A stretch of 64,000 bases of DNA from Olsenella_K sp050953285 (GTDB taxonomy: Bacteria > Actinomycetota > Coriobacteriia > Coriobacteriales > Atopobiaceae): positions 1,550,001 through 1,614,000 of the forward strand of contig JBMNMK010000002.1 in the NCBI GenBank assembly GCA_050953285.1, read 5' to 3'. The notes under the pieces are model-generated. The model made no database searches. It had not been told where the DNA came from and saw only the letters and a program-made list of their open reading frames with translations. Shown in pieces: positions 32,658-40,133 of the stretch. The translations under genes and the position numbers were made by a program. Every line of letters starts with the position of its first letter. Position 1 is the first letter of the stretch.

Positions 32658-32870
32658 GTTTTGAACGTTCCATCCCACTCCTGTATGTTCATACTGAACT
32701 CTTGCGCTAAGATTACACCTTTTTTACGCCGAGCGGTCGATTTTTTATCCTAAACGTACGTTTTGTATTTTTTGGGCTCTAAAACGTTCAGTTTAGTGTT
32801 CAATGATGTTTGAACGTTCATTTTGAATGGTTTGCCGGGCGATAAAACCATTCGTTTTGAATGATCATTG
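32658..32870. promoter_or_regulatory. DeoR-type operator array between ula operon and its regulator
   Basis: The 354-base spacer is A/T-rich and carries repeated GTTCA/TGAAC words: GTTTTGAACGTTC at 32658-32670, AAACGTACGTTTTG near 32752, AACGTTCAGTTTAGTGTTCA at 32783-32802, TTTGAACGTTCATTTTGAA at 32809-32827 and CGTTTTGAATGATCATTG at 32853-32870. Direct repeats about a helical turn apart are usual for DeoR/GlpR regulators. The clusters flank both start regions, so the regulator probably represses ulaC and itself. A GGCGATAA octamer lies at 32838. Confidence 0.75.
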
Positions 32871-32963
32871 TTTAAGAAATGAGCGCCACGCGCGAGACGG
32901 CCCGCACCAACTACGAGCGCATCTCACGGCGACATGGTGCAAAAGCTTCACATAGGGGGAACC

Positions 32964-33752
32964 ATGGGTCAGAGCAGGGCATTTGTTGAGAGGCGCAGGG
33001 CTCAGATGGAAGAGCTCATCCGCTCACGCGGAGAACTACAGGTTGCTGATCTTGCAGATCAATTTGGCATCTCCCCTTTGACCGTCCGCAGAGACCTGGA
33101 CTTCCTGGAGAGCAAAGGACTCATTTCCCGGCGCTACGGAGTTGCCATAAGCAGTTCCCAATCGGGCTTTCATGCCGCAAAAACGCTCGTAGAGCGTGCG
33201 CGAGAAGCCATTTCACGCAGGGCCTCTGAGCTCATAGAAAACGGCGAGCAGGTCTTTATCAACACCTCTACCACCGCACTTGATGTGATCTCTCACATCG
33301 GTGCTCGCGATGTCACCATCATCACCAACAGCGTCTCTCAGGTACAAGCCCTCGCGCCTTCCCCTGGCATCACTGTTTTGGTGACGGGAGGTGAGGTACG
33401 CATGCCCCGCGGCGTCCTCTCAGGTGAGTTTGCGCTCAACAACATACGCAGCGTGCGTGCTTCGCGTTGCTTTGTGGGCTGCGCCGGAATCAGCCCCGCC
33501 GCCGGCGCCACCTCCAATACGTTGCAGGAAGCCATCGTGAATGCCCAGATGATTCAAAACGCAACGTATCGCGTACTTTTGGCAGACTCCACCAAGCTCA
33601 GCAAAGAGGCGGGCTTCACCTATGCCCAGCCCCATGAGTTTGACCTGCTCATAACTGACTCCTGGGCTGCTCCCTCAGATCTTGATGCGCTGCGTGAAGC
33701 AGGGCTCACCAACATTGAGCTGGTGAACCCTGATAAGGACTTGCTTCCCTAG
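32964..33752 (+). CDS. DeoR/GlpR-family transcriptional repressor (UlaR-like role)
   Basis: A 262-residue repressor. Residues about 1-57 form the DeoR helix-turn-helix (RRAQMEELIRSRGELQVADLADQFGISPLTVRRDLDFLESKGLISR), and the rest is a DeoR sensor domain of the ribose-5-phosphate-isomerase-like fold (VFINTSTTALDVISHI, VLVTGGEVRMPRGVLSG, VLLADSTKLSK), which binds a sugar phosphate. ATG 32964 follows AGGGGGA; the frame from 32934 lacks a ribosome binding site. It is divergent from the ula operon with an operator array between, so it very likely controls it, with an ascorbate- or pentose-phosphate ligand as inducer. Confidence 0.9.
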   Translation: MGQSRAFVERRRAQMEELIRSRGELQVADLADQFGISPLTVRRDLDFLESKGLISRRYGVAISSSQSGFHAAKTLVERAREAISRRASELIENGEQVFINTSTTALDVISHIGARDVTIITNSVSQVQALAPSPGITVLVTGGEVRMPRGVLSGEFALNNIRSVRASRCFVGCAGISPAAGATSNTLQEAIVNAQMIQNATYRVLLADSTKLSKEAGFTYAQPHEFDLLITDSWAAPSDLDALREAGLTNIELVNPDKDLLP

Positions 33753-33785
33753 GTTGTCTTGGCGCATCGCGCGCAGGCGCATGTT

Positions 33786-35078
33786 CTAATCGTCCAGATC
33801 CTTAAACGCAAAGCTGCGACGACCCTCCGCAAAATCCGCCACAATATCCCCGTGACCTACGAGCTGGTACTTGTAGGTCTCCAGACCCTCCAAGCCAACA
33901 GGTCCTCGTGCATGGAGCTTGCCGGTAGAGATACCAACCTCTGCGCCAAAGCCATACCTAAAGCCGTCTGCAAAGCGTGTTGAGCAGTTTTGATACACGC
34001 CAGCAGAGTCAACCATCTGCATAAAGTAGGCCGAAGTCTCATCATTTTTGGTAATGATGCAGTCCGTGTGGTGAGACCCCCACCGGTTGATATGCGCCAC
34101 CGCAGCCGCTACATCTGGCACCACGCGTGAGCTCAAGATGTAGTCACCGTACTCCGTGCCAAACTCACTCTCATCCATGAGCTCGACGCTGCTGGCAGGC
34201 GCGAGCGCCACCACATCCTGAGTGCCGCGCAGGCGCGCGCCCTTCTCGCCCAGCGCAGCAATCACACGTGGCACAAATGCTGCTGCGATGTCTTGGTGCA
34301 CCAGCAAGGTCTCGGTGGCGTTGCAGACGGCAGGATACTGGGTCTTGGCATCCACCACCACTTTGGCAGCAAGATCCAGATCTGCGTCTTTGTCCACGTA
34401 GATGTGGCACACGCCGGAGGAGTGACCCATGACCGGGATCTTGGTGTGGTCCATGATATATTGCACAAACGCGTTTGAGCCGCGCGGAATGAGAAGATCC
34501 ACCGCATCGTAGCAGCTGAGGAGCTCGTCTATCTCTGCGTGGGACTCCACGAGCGCAAGGGCTGCCGGCGGCAGACCTGCGGAGGTGGCGGCGGTGTGGA
34601 CCAGCTCAAAGAGCACGCGATTGGTATTGGTGGTCTCCTTGCCGCCCTTGAGAATGGCGCAGTTTCCGCTCTTGATGCATAACGACGCCACCTGCACGAG
34701 CGCGTCGGGCCGGGCCTCAAAAATGACACCAATCACGCCGATGGGACAGCTCATGCGGGTAAGCGTCAGGCCGGGCGCAAGCTCGCGATGAAGTGTGCGC
34801 ACGCCGATGGGGTCAGGCAGCGCGCGCAGGCCTTTGAGCTGCGCCAAGCTCTCCTGCATTTTGTGCGCGTCGTAGCGCAGGCGCTTCTGGGTGGTCTTGG
34901 GCAGCGCGGCATCTTCTGCTGCATGTAGATCTTGAGCGTTTGCAGCAAATATCTCATCTTGAGAAGCCTCAAGCGCTTGAGCAATCAGCGCCAGGGCATC
35001 GTTTCTCTGCTTCTCTGTGGAGGCTGCCATGCAGGGCGCCTCATGCTTCATCTGACGTGCCAGTTTGCTCACATTCAT
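33786..35078 (-). CDS. proA: Gamma-glutamyl phosphate reductase
   Basis: A 430-residue aldehyde-dehydrogenase-fold enzyme that reduces gamma-glutamyl phosphate to glutamate semialdehyde with NADPH in proline synthesis. Motifs include RMSCPIGVIGVIFEARPDAL, SGNCAILKGGKE, the catalytic cysteine in YPAVCNATETLLVH, and the C-terminal RFADGFRYGFGAEVGIST and ARGPVGLEGL. ATG 35078 follows AGAGGATG. The partner proB is not adjacent; instead a membrane protein gene lies 33 bases upstream on the same strand. Length is normal. Confidence 0.96.
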   Translation of the reverse strand: MNVSKLARQMKHEAPCMAASTEKQRNDALALIAQALEASQDEIFAANAQDLHAAEDAALPKTTQKRLRYDAHKMQESLAQLKGLRALPDPIGVRTLHRELAPGLTLTRMSCPIGVIGVIFEARPDALVQVASLCIKSGNCAILKGGKETTNTNRVLFELVHTAATSAGLPPAALALVESHAEIDELLSCYDAVDLLIPRGSNAFVQYIMDHTKIPVMGHSSGVCHIYVDKDADLDLAAKVVVDAKTQYPAVCNATETLLVHQDIAAAFVPRVIAALGEKGARLRGTQDVVALAPASSVELMDESEFGTEYGDYILSSRVVPDVAAAVAHINRWGSHHTDCIITKNDETSAYFMQMVDSAGVYQNCSTRFADGFRYGFGAEVGISTGKLHARGPVGLEGLETYKYQLVGHGDIVADFAEGRRSFAFKDLDD

Positions 35079-35111
35079 GCGACATCCTCTCACGCGCGGC
35101 GGTTGTAATGG

Positions 35112-36068
35112 TTATACCTGACTATCCCCGCCCGCAGCCGTGATGACCATATTTTGAAACCTATTACTCATGAACTCGTTGGAGTAGCGCTCGTCCACCC
35201 ACTGCTCAAAGGCGTTGCGCGGAGCTATGCCGGCGTCTCGCGCGGCGCGGCGCTGAAAACACATGAGGGTCATGCTGATGTCAGCCGCCAGATAGACAGC
35301 CAGGATAAAGACAAAGGTCACCTGGCGTTTTGTGGTGGGCTCACCAATCTGCGTCAGCAGCCACGGCGTCACAATGTTGCACCATATGAGGCCCAAGATG
35401 CCCCAAAAACCCAGAAACGGAAGAGCGACCCACTTGGTGATATGGCCCCACACATGGCTATAGTCCCAGGACACGGCACCCATGAACGTTTCCATGCTCC
35501 AGCCGGTTACCTGCTCAAGCAGGCCGCCCACCACCATAGCTACCAAAAATACTTGCCACCATTTTGCATGCTTCTTGCGCAGCTGCAGGGAGATGATGGT
35601 GAGTAGTACCGTTCCCACGCCGTATAAGGGCGAGAAAGGCCCCCACACCAAGCCCACACGGCTCTGCGTGAGACCGGCGGTAATGAACATCCAAATCTCT
35701 TCCAAGACGAGCCCGCCGACCGAGCCAATGATGAACAGGATCACAATCTGGTACCAGCCCAGATGCAGGTTATCGATAAAGTACGCGCGCACCAGCCGCT
35801 CGGCACGACGAACCTCTCTGAGTTGGGAGTGTGAAAGCCGACTGGGCACATCAATCTCATGTCCCAGCTCTTTGGCAAGCTTCTTTTCCTGGTGATATAC
35901 CTTCAGCGCCAGCGCCGCCTCCTGCACATCGGGCGGCACGTTTTCTCCCTTAGAGGCACGCTCAATGGGCTTGCCGCGCCCCAGCCAGGCAAAAAAGCTC
36001 CTCGCCAGCCAGACGATGCCCCGTACAACAAGCAGAACCACAAGAAGACTGACAAGTGACCAAAACAT
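35112..36068 (-). CDS. Putative ABC-transporter type IV (CmpB-like) membrane protein
   Basis: A 318-residue protein with an N-terminal membrane helix (about 1-25), a charged cytoplasmic segment (about 30-105) and four or five further helices. The region GSVGGLVLEEIWMFITAG, GPFSPLYGVGTVLL and SWDYSHVWGHI resembles the family annotated as putative ABC-transporter type IV (PF06541), whose function is unknown despite its name. The N-terminal extension is not part of that domain. It lies upstream of proA by 33 bases, but no functional link to proline synthesis is evident. Confidence 0.65.
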   Translation of the reverse strand: MFWSLVSLLVVLLVVRGIVWLARSFFAWLGRGKPIERASKGENVPPDVQEAALALKVYHQEKKLAKELGHEIDVPSRLSHSQLREVRRAERLVRAYFIDNLHLGWYQIVILFIIGSVGGLVLEEIWMFITAGLTQSRVGLVWGPFSPLYGVGTVLLTIISLQLRKKHAKWWQVFLVAMVVGGLLEQVTGWSMETFMGAVSWDYSHVWGHITKWVALPFLGFWGILGLIWCNIVTPWLLTQIGEPTTKRQVTFVFILAVYLAADISMTLMCFQRRAARDAGIAPRNAFEQWVDERYSNEFMSNRFQNMVITAAGGDSQV

Positions 36069-36108
36069 GCATAACCTCCCCTTGGCGCTTCCTTTCAGAA
36101 GAACCGTA

Positions 36109-36272
36109 CCACGATTTCACCACAGCCCCGCGCCACGATTTCACCACAGGCCACCTCAGGCCAGATGGGAAGATTTGTTGGAGGCATCCAAGCACTCCTG
36201 CGCGCAGCCGATATACCCCTAAAGTAGGAAAGTCTGTGCATACCCTGCATATGTCTGCGCATACCCTGCATA
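36109..36272. repeat. Two pairs of direct repeats upstream of the DEAD-box gene
   Basis: CCACGATTTCACCACAG occurs at 36109-36125 and 36133-36149 (spacing 24). GTCTGTGCATACCCTGCATA at 36232-36251 recurs as GTCTGCGCATACCCTGCATA at 36253-36272 (spacing 21, two helical turns). The second pair lies just upstream of the TTG start at 36294 and could be an activator/repressor site or lie in the leader RNA. Confidence 0.7.
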
Positions 36273-36293
36273 CACCAGATTGGGAGTTAGTTT

Positions 36294-37769
36294 TTGACCG
36301 ATAAAAAGAACACGCCACAGCACACGGCGCACGCAGCGCACGATGTTACTCACTTCTCAGACCTTCCTCTGGGCGAGAAGATCCTTGAGGCAACAGACCT
36401 TCTGGGCTACGCCTCACCCACCCCTGTACAAGCAGCGGCCATACCAGCCGTTGTCGCTGGCCGTGATGTGATGGCCGCGGCCGAGACCGGCACGGGCAAG
36501 ACGGCGGCATTCTTGCTGCCAATCTTTGACAAGCTAGGCCACTCCACGCGCAGGATGGGACCGTATGCCCTGGTCGTCACCCCGACACGAGAACTTGCGC
36601 AGCAGATAGAGGAGGTGGCCGCAACCATCTGCTCCGTCACGCACCACCGCGCAACCTCTGTGGTAGGTGGGCTCTCCTATACACCCCAGAAGCAGGCGCT
36701 CAAGCGAGGATGCGATCTCTTAGTGGCAACACCTGGCCGCCTGATTGATCTTCTCGACCAGAACGCGTGCTCACTGGATCAGGTACAGACGCTCGTGCTG
36801 GACGAGGCCGACCGCATGTTAGACATGGGCTTTCTACCCAGCATGCAGCGGATTGTTGCTGCATGCCCTCACGATCGCCAGACGCTGCTCTTCTCGGCCA
36901 CGCTTGATGAGCACGTGCTTGGTACCACAAAATCGCTGGTACATGACCCGGTTCGCGTGGATATTGCACCCAAGGGCAAAGCGGCGGACACCATTGAACA
37001 GTATGTGCTGGGCGTATCTGTTGACGCCAAGAAGCGCGTGTTGCGCCAGATTTTGAAGCAGGAAGGCGTGCAGCGCACCATCATCTTTACCAACGGCAAG
37101 CATCGCGCGGATTTCATCTGCAAGAAGCTGCGCCAAGACCACCTGAGCGCGGCACCCATCCACGGCGACCGATCGCAAAATCAGCGCGCTCGGGCGCTTA
37201 GGCTCTTTAGCGAAGGCGCCATAGACGTGCTGGTAGCAACCGATGTCCTGGCGCGCGGGATCGACGTGGCGGACGTTTCGTGCGTGATCAACTTGGACGT
37301 GCCGCACGAGCCGGAAAACTACATCCACCGCATTGGCCGCACGGGCCGGGCCGGCGAACACGGCTGGGCGCTCACGCTGGTGACCGCAGACGACTACCTG
37401 GAGCTCAGGGATATCGAGAAGCTCATGGGCACGACCATCCCCACCTTCCCGCGCACCGAAGGCCTGGACCTAGGCGATGACCCGCTGGTCTTAGACGAGA
37501 ATCGCAGTGTGCGAGAAAAACTGCCCAGCAGAAAGGCTCGCAAGAAACGCAAAGCCAGGCGTGCCAGTGCGCGCAAGGGCGAGGGTGGCGCAGGAAAGCC
37601 TGCGGCGCGCACGGGCGAGAAACCCGCAGCTCGTAAGGGTGGCGCGGGAAAGCCTGCGGCGCGCACGGGCGAGAAGCGCCGTGCGGACAGGCGCACACGG
37701 CCAGAGGTGCGCACGGAGACGAAGACAAAACCGCGCCGCCATCCCGGAGATCACGGCGGCATACGCTAG
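36294..37769 (+). CDS. DEAD-box ATP-dependent RNA helicase with basic repeat tail
   Basis: A 491-residue RNA helicase (RhlE/CshA-like). Motifs in order: Q motif region YASPTPVQAAAIP, I AAETGTGKTAAFLLP, Ia TPTRELAQQ, Ib ATPGRLIDLL, II VLDEADRMLDMGF, III LLFSATL, IV TIIFTNGKHRA, V ATDVLARGIDV, VI YIHRIGRTGRAG. After about residue 400 comes an Arg/Lys-rich tail with an 18-residue repeat containing GGAGKPAARTGEK twice, likely an RNA-binding tail. The start is TTG 36294, with GGGAG upstream; no in-frame ATG fits before the Q motif. Possible roles are mRNA turnover or ribosome assembly in cold or stress. Upstream spacer has direct repeats. Confidence 0.93.
   Translation: MTDKKNTPQHTAHAAHDVTHFSDLPLGEKILEATDLLGYASPTPVQAAAIPAVVAGRDVMAAAETGTGKTAAFLLPIFDKLGHSTRRMGPYALVVTPTRELAQQIEEVAATICSVTHHRATSVVGGLSYTPQKQALKRGCDLLVATPGRLIDLLDQNACSLDQVQTLVLDEADRMLDMGFLPSMQRIVAACPHDRQTLLFSATLDEHVLGTTKSLVHDPVRVDIAPKGKAADTIEQYVLGVSVDAKKRVLRQILKQEGVQRTIIFTNGKHRADFICKKLRQDHLSAAPIHGDRSQNQRARALRLFSEGAIDVLVATDVLARGIDVADVSCVINLDVPHEPENYIHRIGRTGRAGEHGWALTLVTADDYLELRDIEKLMGTTIPTFPRTEGLDLGDDPLVLDENRSVREKLPSRKARKKRKARRASARKGEGGAGKPAARTGEKPAARKGGAGKPAARTGEKRRADRRTRPEVRTETKTKPRRHPGDHGGIR
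37583..37675. repeat. 54-bp in-frame repeat in the helicase tail, each ending in GGCGAGAA
   Basis: A 39-base block at 37583-37621 recurs at 37637-37675 with one mismatch, spacing 54 (18 codons). Each copy ends in the dispersed octamer GGCGAGAA, which here encodes Gly-Glu-Lys. The repeat extends the basic tail of the DEAD-box protein. Confidence 0.85.
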
Positions 37770-37775
37770 AGCGCG

Positions 37776-37813
37776 GCGGATTACGCGCTCGCGCTGTCCT
37801 TCGCGCAATCCGC
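37776..37813. terminator. Hairpin between convergent helicase and dCMP deaminase genes
   Basis: GCGGATTACGCG (37776-37787) pairs with CGCGCAATCCGC (37802-37813) with one mismatch and a 14-base loop. It sits in the 57-base gap between two convergent genes. No T-run. Confidence 0.5.
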
Positions 37814-37826
37814 ACGTTATGCGCAG

Positions 37827-38297
37827 CTACTGGGGCATGCTCATCTGCCGGTAGGTCACGCCACAGGTGTCAAGACAGCGCCGGGATATCTGGTTGTCCA
37901 TGGTGCCCTCGTACTTATCGTCCAGGTAGACAACCTCCCCGATACCTGCTTGTACCAGCAGTTTTGCGCACTCATGGCAGGGGAAGAGCGTGACATAGAC
38001 CGTGGCGCCCTGCATGTCTTTGAGCGATCCTCTGTAGTTGAGCACGGCATTTGCCTCCGCGTGCACCACGTAGGAGTGCTTGTCGTGCAGCGGGTCATCG
38101 CTTGAGCCCCACGGGAAGTCGTCGTCGTTGATAGCGCTGGGCGTGCCGTTGTATCCCACGGACAAGATGCGATGATTGGTGTCCGCAATACAGGCTCCTA
38201 CCTGCGTCTTTGGATCTTTGCTCCGCAGCTGTGCCGCAATGGCCACCCGCATGAAAAACTCGTCCCACGAGATGACATCTCTGCGCTTATCTGGCAT
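37827..38297 (-). CDS. Deoxycytidylate deaminase (ComEB-like)
   Basis: A 156-residue zinc deaminase that converts dCMP to dUMP for dTTP synthesis. The zinc and catalytic residues are in VVHAEANAVLNY (His, Glu) and LFPCHECAKLLV (two Cys). SVGYNGTPSAINDDDFPWG is the typical substrate loop. B. subtilis ComEB, encoded in a competence operon, is of this family, but no comEA or comEC lies beside it here. It shares the minus strand with the downstream-read neighbours, 31 bases after the BFD-DUF1653 gene's stop. Confidence 0.93.
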   Translation of the reverse strand: MPDKRRDVISWDEFFMRVAIAAQLRSKDPKTQVGACIADTNHRILSVGYNGTPSAINDDDFPWGSSDDPLHDKHSYVVHAEANAVLNYRGSLKDMQGATVYVTLFPCHECAKLLVQAGIGEVVYLDDKYEGTMDNQISRRCLDTCGVTYRQMSMPQ

Positions 38298-38328
38298 GGT
38301 TCCCCCTCAAAGAGCGCACGTGCGCCCG

Positions 38329-38877
38329 TTATTCGTGATCTGGCATTCCGTCCTGCAGCTCAAAGCGAAACTCCTGCGCCGCCTCCGGATACTTCTCTTT
38401 ATCAACCTTCGAGCAGAAGAGATCAAGCGGGCGCACCCACAGATCCCCTTCGCCGTACAGCTTTCTGTAAACCACGTACTTCTCGCCCGTTTCAGAGTGC
38501 GTCGCAATATCTTCTACCAGGTAATAGTTTCCTTTGAAATGGCGATAAACCCGGTTGCGCAAGACGCGCTGTTCCGCTGGCGCGGCAGGTGCCGCGGCCG
38601 CGGCGGGCGTTGCGGCTGCGGCAGGTGCCGCGGCGGGCGTTGCGGCTTGGGGCGCATGGTTCTTCTCGCCCAGCTGCGCAGTGTGTGACTGCTCTTTGAG
38701 CTCGTGCTGACACTCCTCGATGCATCGCTTGACCTTGTCTTTGCAGTGGCCGCACTTGGAGCCCGCGCCCGTTCGTTCCTTCACTTTTTTATATGTGTCC
38801 GCGCCGTTTTGCACGGCTTTCATCACGTCGGACTTCTTGATGTGCTTGCACTTGCAGACCATATCGTTTTTGGACAT
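38329..38877 (-). CDS. BFD-like [2Fe-2S] domain fused to DUF1653 domain
   Basis: A 182-residue protein with two parts joined by a low-complexity Ala/Pro linker. Residues 1-60 match BFD-like [2Fe-2S]-binding domains: CKCKHIKKSDVMKAV supplies C-x-C and SKCGHCKD supplies C-x2-C about 31 residues later. Residues about 118-170 match DUF1653 (YRHFKGNYYLVEDIATHSET, YVVYRKLYGEGDLWVRPL), a small domain of unknown function. The fusion is not one I know. The iron-sulfur part could sense redox or iron and pass this to the DUF1653 part. ATG 38877 follows AGAGGGG. It sits between genes for dCMP deaminase and a ZIP metal transporter. Confidence 0.75.
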   Translation of the reverse strand: MSKNDMVCKCKHIKKSDVMKAVQNGADTYKKVKERTGAGSKCGHCKDKVKRCIEECQHELKEQSHTAQLGEKNHAPQAATPAAAPAAAATPAAAAAPAAPAEQRVLRNRVYRHFKGNYYLVEDIATHSETGEKYVVYRKLYGEGDLWVRPLDLFCSKVDKEKYPEAAQEFRFELQDGMPDHE

Positions 38878-38955
38878 AGCTGCCCCTCTCGCTCGCTGCG
38901 CTGTCACGCTGTTGCGCTTTGGCGCTCGCTGCCCCGCGCTTTTCTTTGGTACGCG

Positions 38956-39693
38956 CTACTCTAGCATGGAAGCCACCACAACCAGTGCGAAGCCGGCAAG
39001 CGTGCCCAGCACGGAGACCCAGCGCGGCTGCATGTACAGCGTATGGGGCACGAGCTCCTCGAGGGCAATGTAGAGGACCATGCCTAGAGCCGCGCAGCCC
39101 AAAAGCTCCATGGAATCGGGCGAGATGCTGCCGCTCATGGCCATCATGATGAGTCCGCCGAGGACCGTTGAAAGAAGGGCGCCTGCCAGGGCCAGGGCCT
39201 TGATGCGTCGCCGCTCGGAGCGCAGAGCTGTAAATATGAGCATGCCCATCGGGATGTTGTGGAGGGCAACACCAAAGGCGTAAATGGCGCCTTGCTGCAA
39301 AGATTCCAGCGCTAAGGCGTACATGGTCATGCCTTCCACCACGTTATGCACCATGAGGGCTACGACGGAAATGAGTCCGATGTGAACCGCGATTTCGTCT
39401 TCGGTCGCGTGGGCGTCGTGGTCCTCGGCGTGGTCGTGGTTAGGGATGAGCGTTTCGAGCAGGCTGAGCAGGCCAAAGCCCACAAAGAGCGCCACTAAGG
39501 CCATGATCAGGTTCTCATTCAGCGCGTATTCGACTGCCTCTGGCCCCAGGTCAAACACCACGAGCGCTGCCAGCGCACCGAGCGCCAATGACGTGGATAG
39601 CTGGCTGAGGATATGCGGGTCTTTTACGCACTTAACAAACAGAGCACCCACGGCCATGGACATACCGGCAAGAAAGGTGATTAAAAGCTCCAA
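38956..39693 (-). CDS. ZIP-family divalent metal transporter (ZupT-like)
   Basis: A 245-residue membrane protein with eight helices that imports zinc, iron or manganese. The helix IV motif is MVHNVVEGMTMYALALE, and helix V reads VALHNIPMGMLIFTALRSERR, where the usual HNxPEG glutamate is Met. The loop between helices III and IV is acidic/His-rich (NHDHAEDHDAHATED), as common in the family. The start is probably TTG 39693, eight bases after AGGGGG, so that the protein begins directly with helix I; the frame to 39738 lacks a ribosome binding site. Metal preference is not predictable. Confidence 0.83.
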   Translation of the reverse strand: MELLITFLAGMSMAVGALFVKCVKDPHILSQLSTSLALGALAALVVFDLGPEAVEYALNENLIMALVALFVGFGLLSLLETLIPNHDHAEDHDAHATEDEIAVHIGLISVVALMVHNVVEGMTMYALALESLQQGAIYAFGVALHNIPMGMLIFTALRSERRRIKALALAGALLSTVLGGLIMMAMSGSISPDSMELLGCAALGMVLYIALEELVPHTLYMQPRWVSVLGTLAGFALVVVASMLE

Positions 39694-39925
39694 GTTACAA
39701 ACCCCCTGGCACACACGTACCATCGCATTCGTTGTCAAGGATTCAAGATACCCTACCCCGTGCTGGCCAAATCAACGGTGATGGCTGTTCCAAAGAACCT
39801 GCACTATGTATTACCTGCTCATATGTTGATAGCTTCAGCCAATGCAGCAGGCGGTGTCGTGTCTTGTGGCGGGGCGTTTTATGCGCGTGGGGCACAGATT
39901 TTGAAATATAACCAACGCTTAGAAT

Positions 39926-40006
39926 ACAGACCTCCATGAACCGTTGTTTTGCGGGACGTTTGCCCAGTTAAGGTTTATGGAAACCGACGGTTCATGGAGG
40001 TTTGTG
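39926..40006. repeat. Nested palindromic element, copy 1
   Basis: Arms ACCTCCATGAACCG (39930-39943) and CGGTTCATGGAGGT (39988-40001) are perfect complements. Inside lies CGTTTGCCCAGTTA and GGAAAC, which form a smaller inner stem. The same layout occurs at 49351-49432. The spacer sequences of the two copies differ, and the short frame starting at the ATG in the left arm is not conserved, so it is non-coding. Confidence 0.85.
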
Positions 40007-40048
40007 AGAAGCGGCCACTCGGACGGTCGCTCAGGACGCATAAGGGCA

Positions 40049-40120
40049 CAAAAAAGGTGCAATGGCGCGCCAAAACACGCCATTGCTCCCATAAAACGAG
40101 CGCGCTGGAACAGCGCGCTC
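40049..40120 (-). terminator. Tandem rho-independent terminators of the esterase-like operon
   Basis: Minus strand: first GAGCGCGCT/AGCGCGCTC (40098-40120) followed by GTTTTATG, then GCAATGGCG/CGCCATTGC (40059-40086) followed by ACCTTTTTTG. Two strong hairpins in series just past the stop at 40134. Confidence 0.9.
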
Positions 40121-40133
40121 TCATTTATCCCGC

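Larger units (their letters stand above)
39694..40133. other. 440-base intergenic region with palindromic element and two terminators
   Basis: No supported gene. From left to right it holds the ZIP gene's upstream region (39694-39920), the nested palindromic element (39926-40006), and two tandem minus-strand terminators (40049-40120) belonging to the esterase-like gene. Confidence 0.7.

Noticed and set aside
37827..38297. Competence operon marked by comEB-like gene
   Set aside because: dCMP deaminase is a general nucleotide enzyme; no comEA, comEC or pilin gene is adjacent, so it does not by itself support natural transformation.
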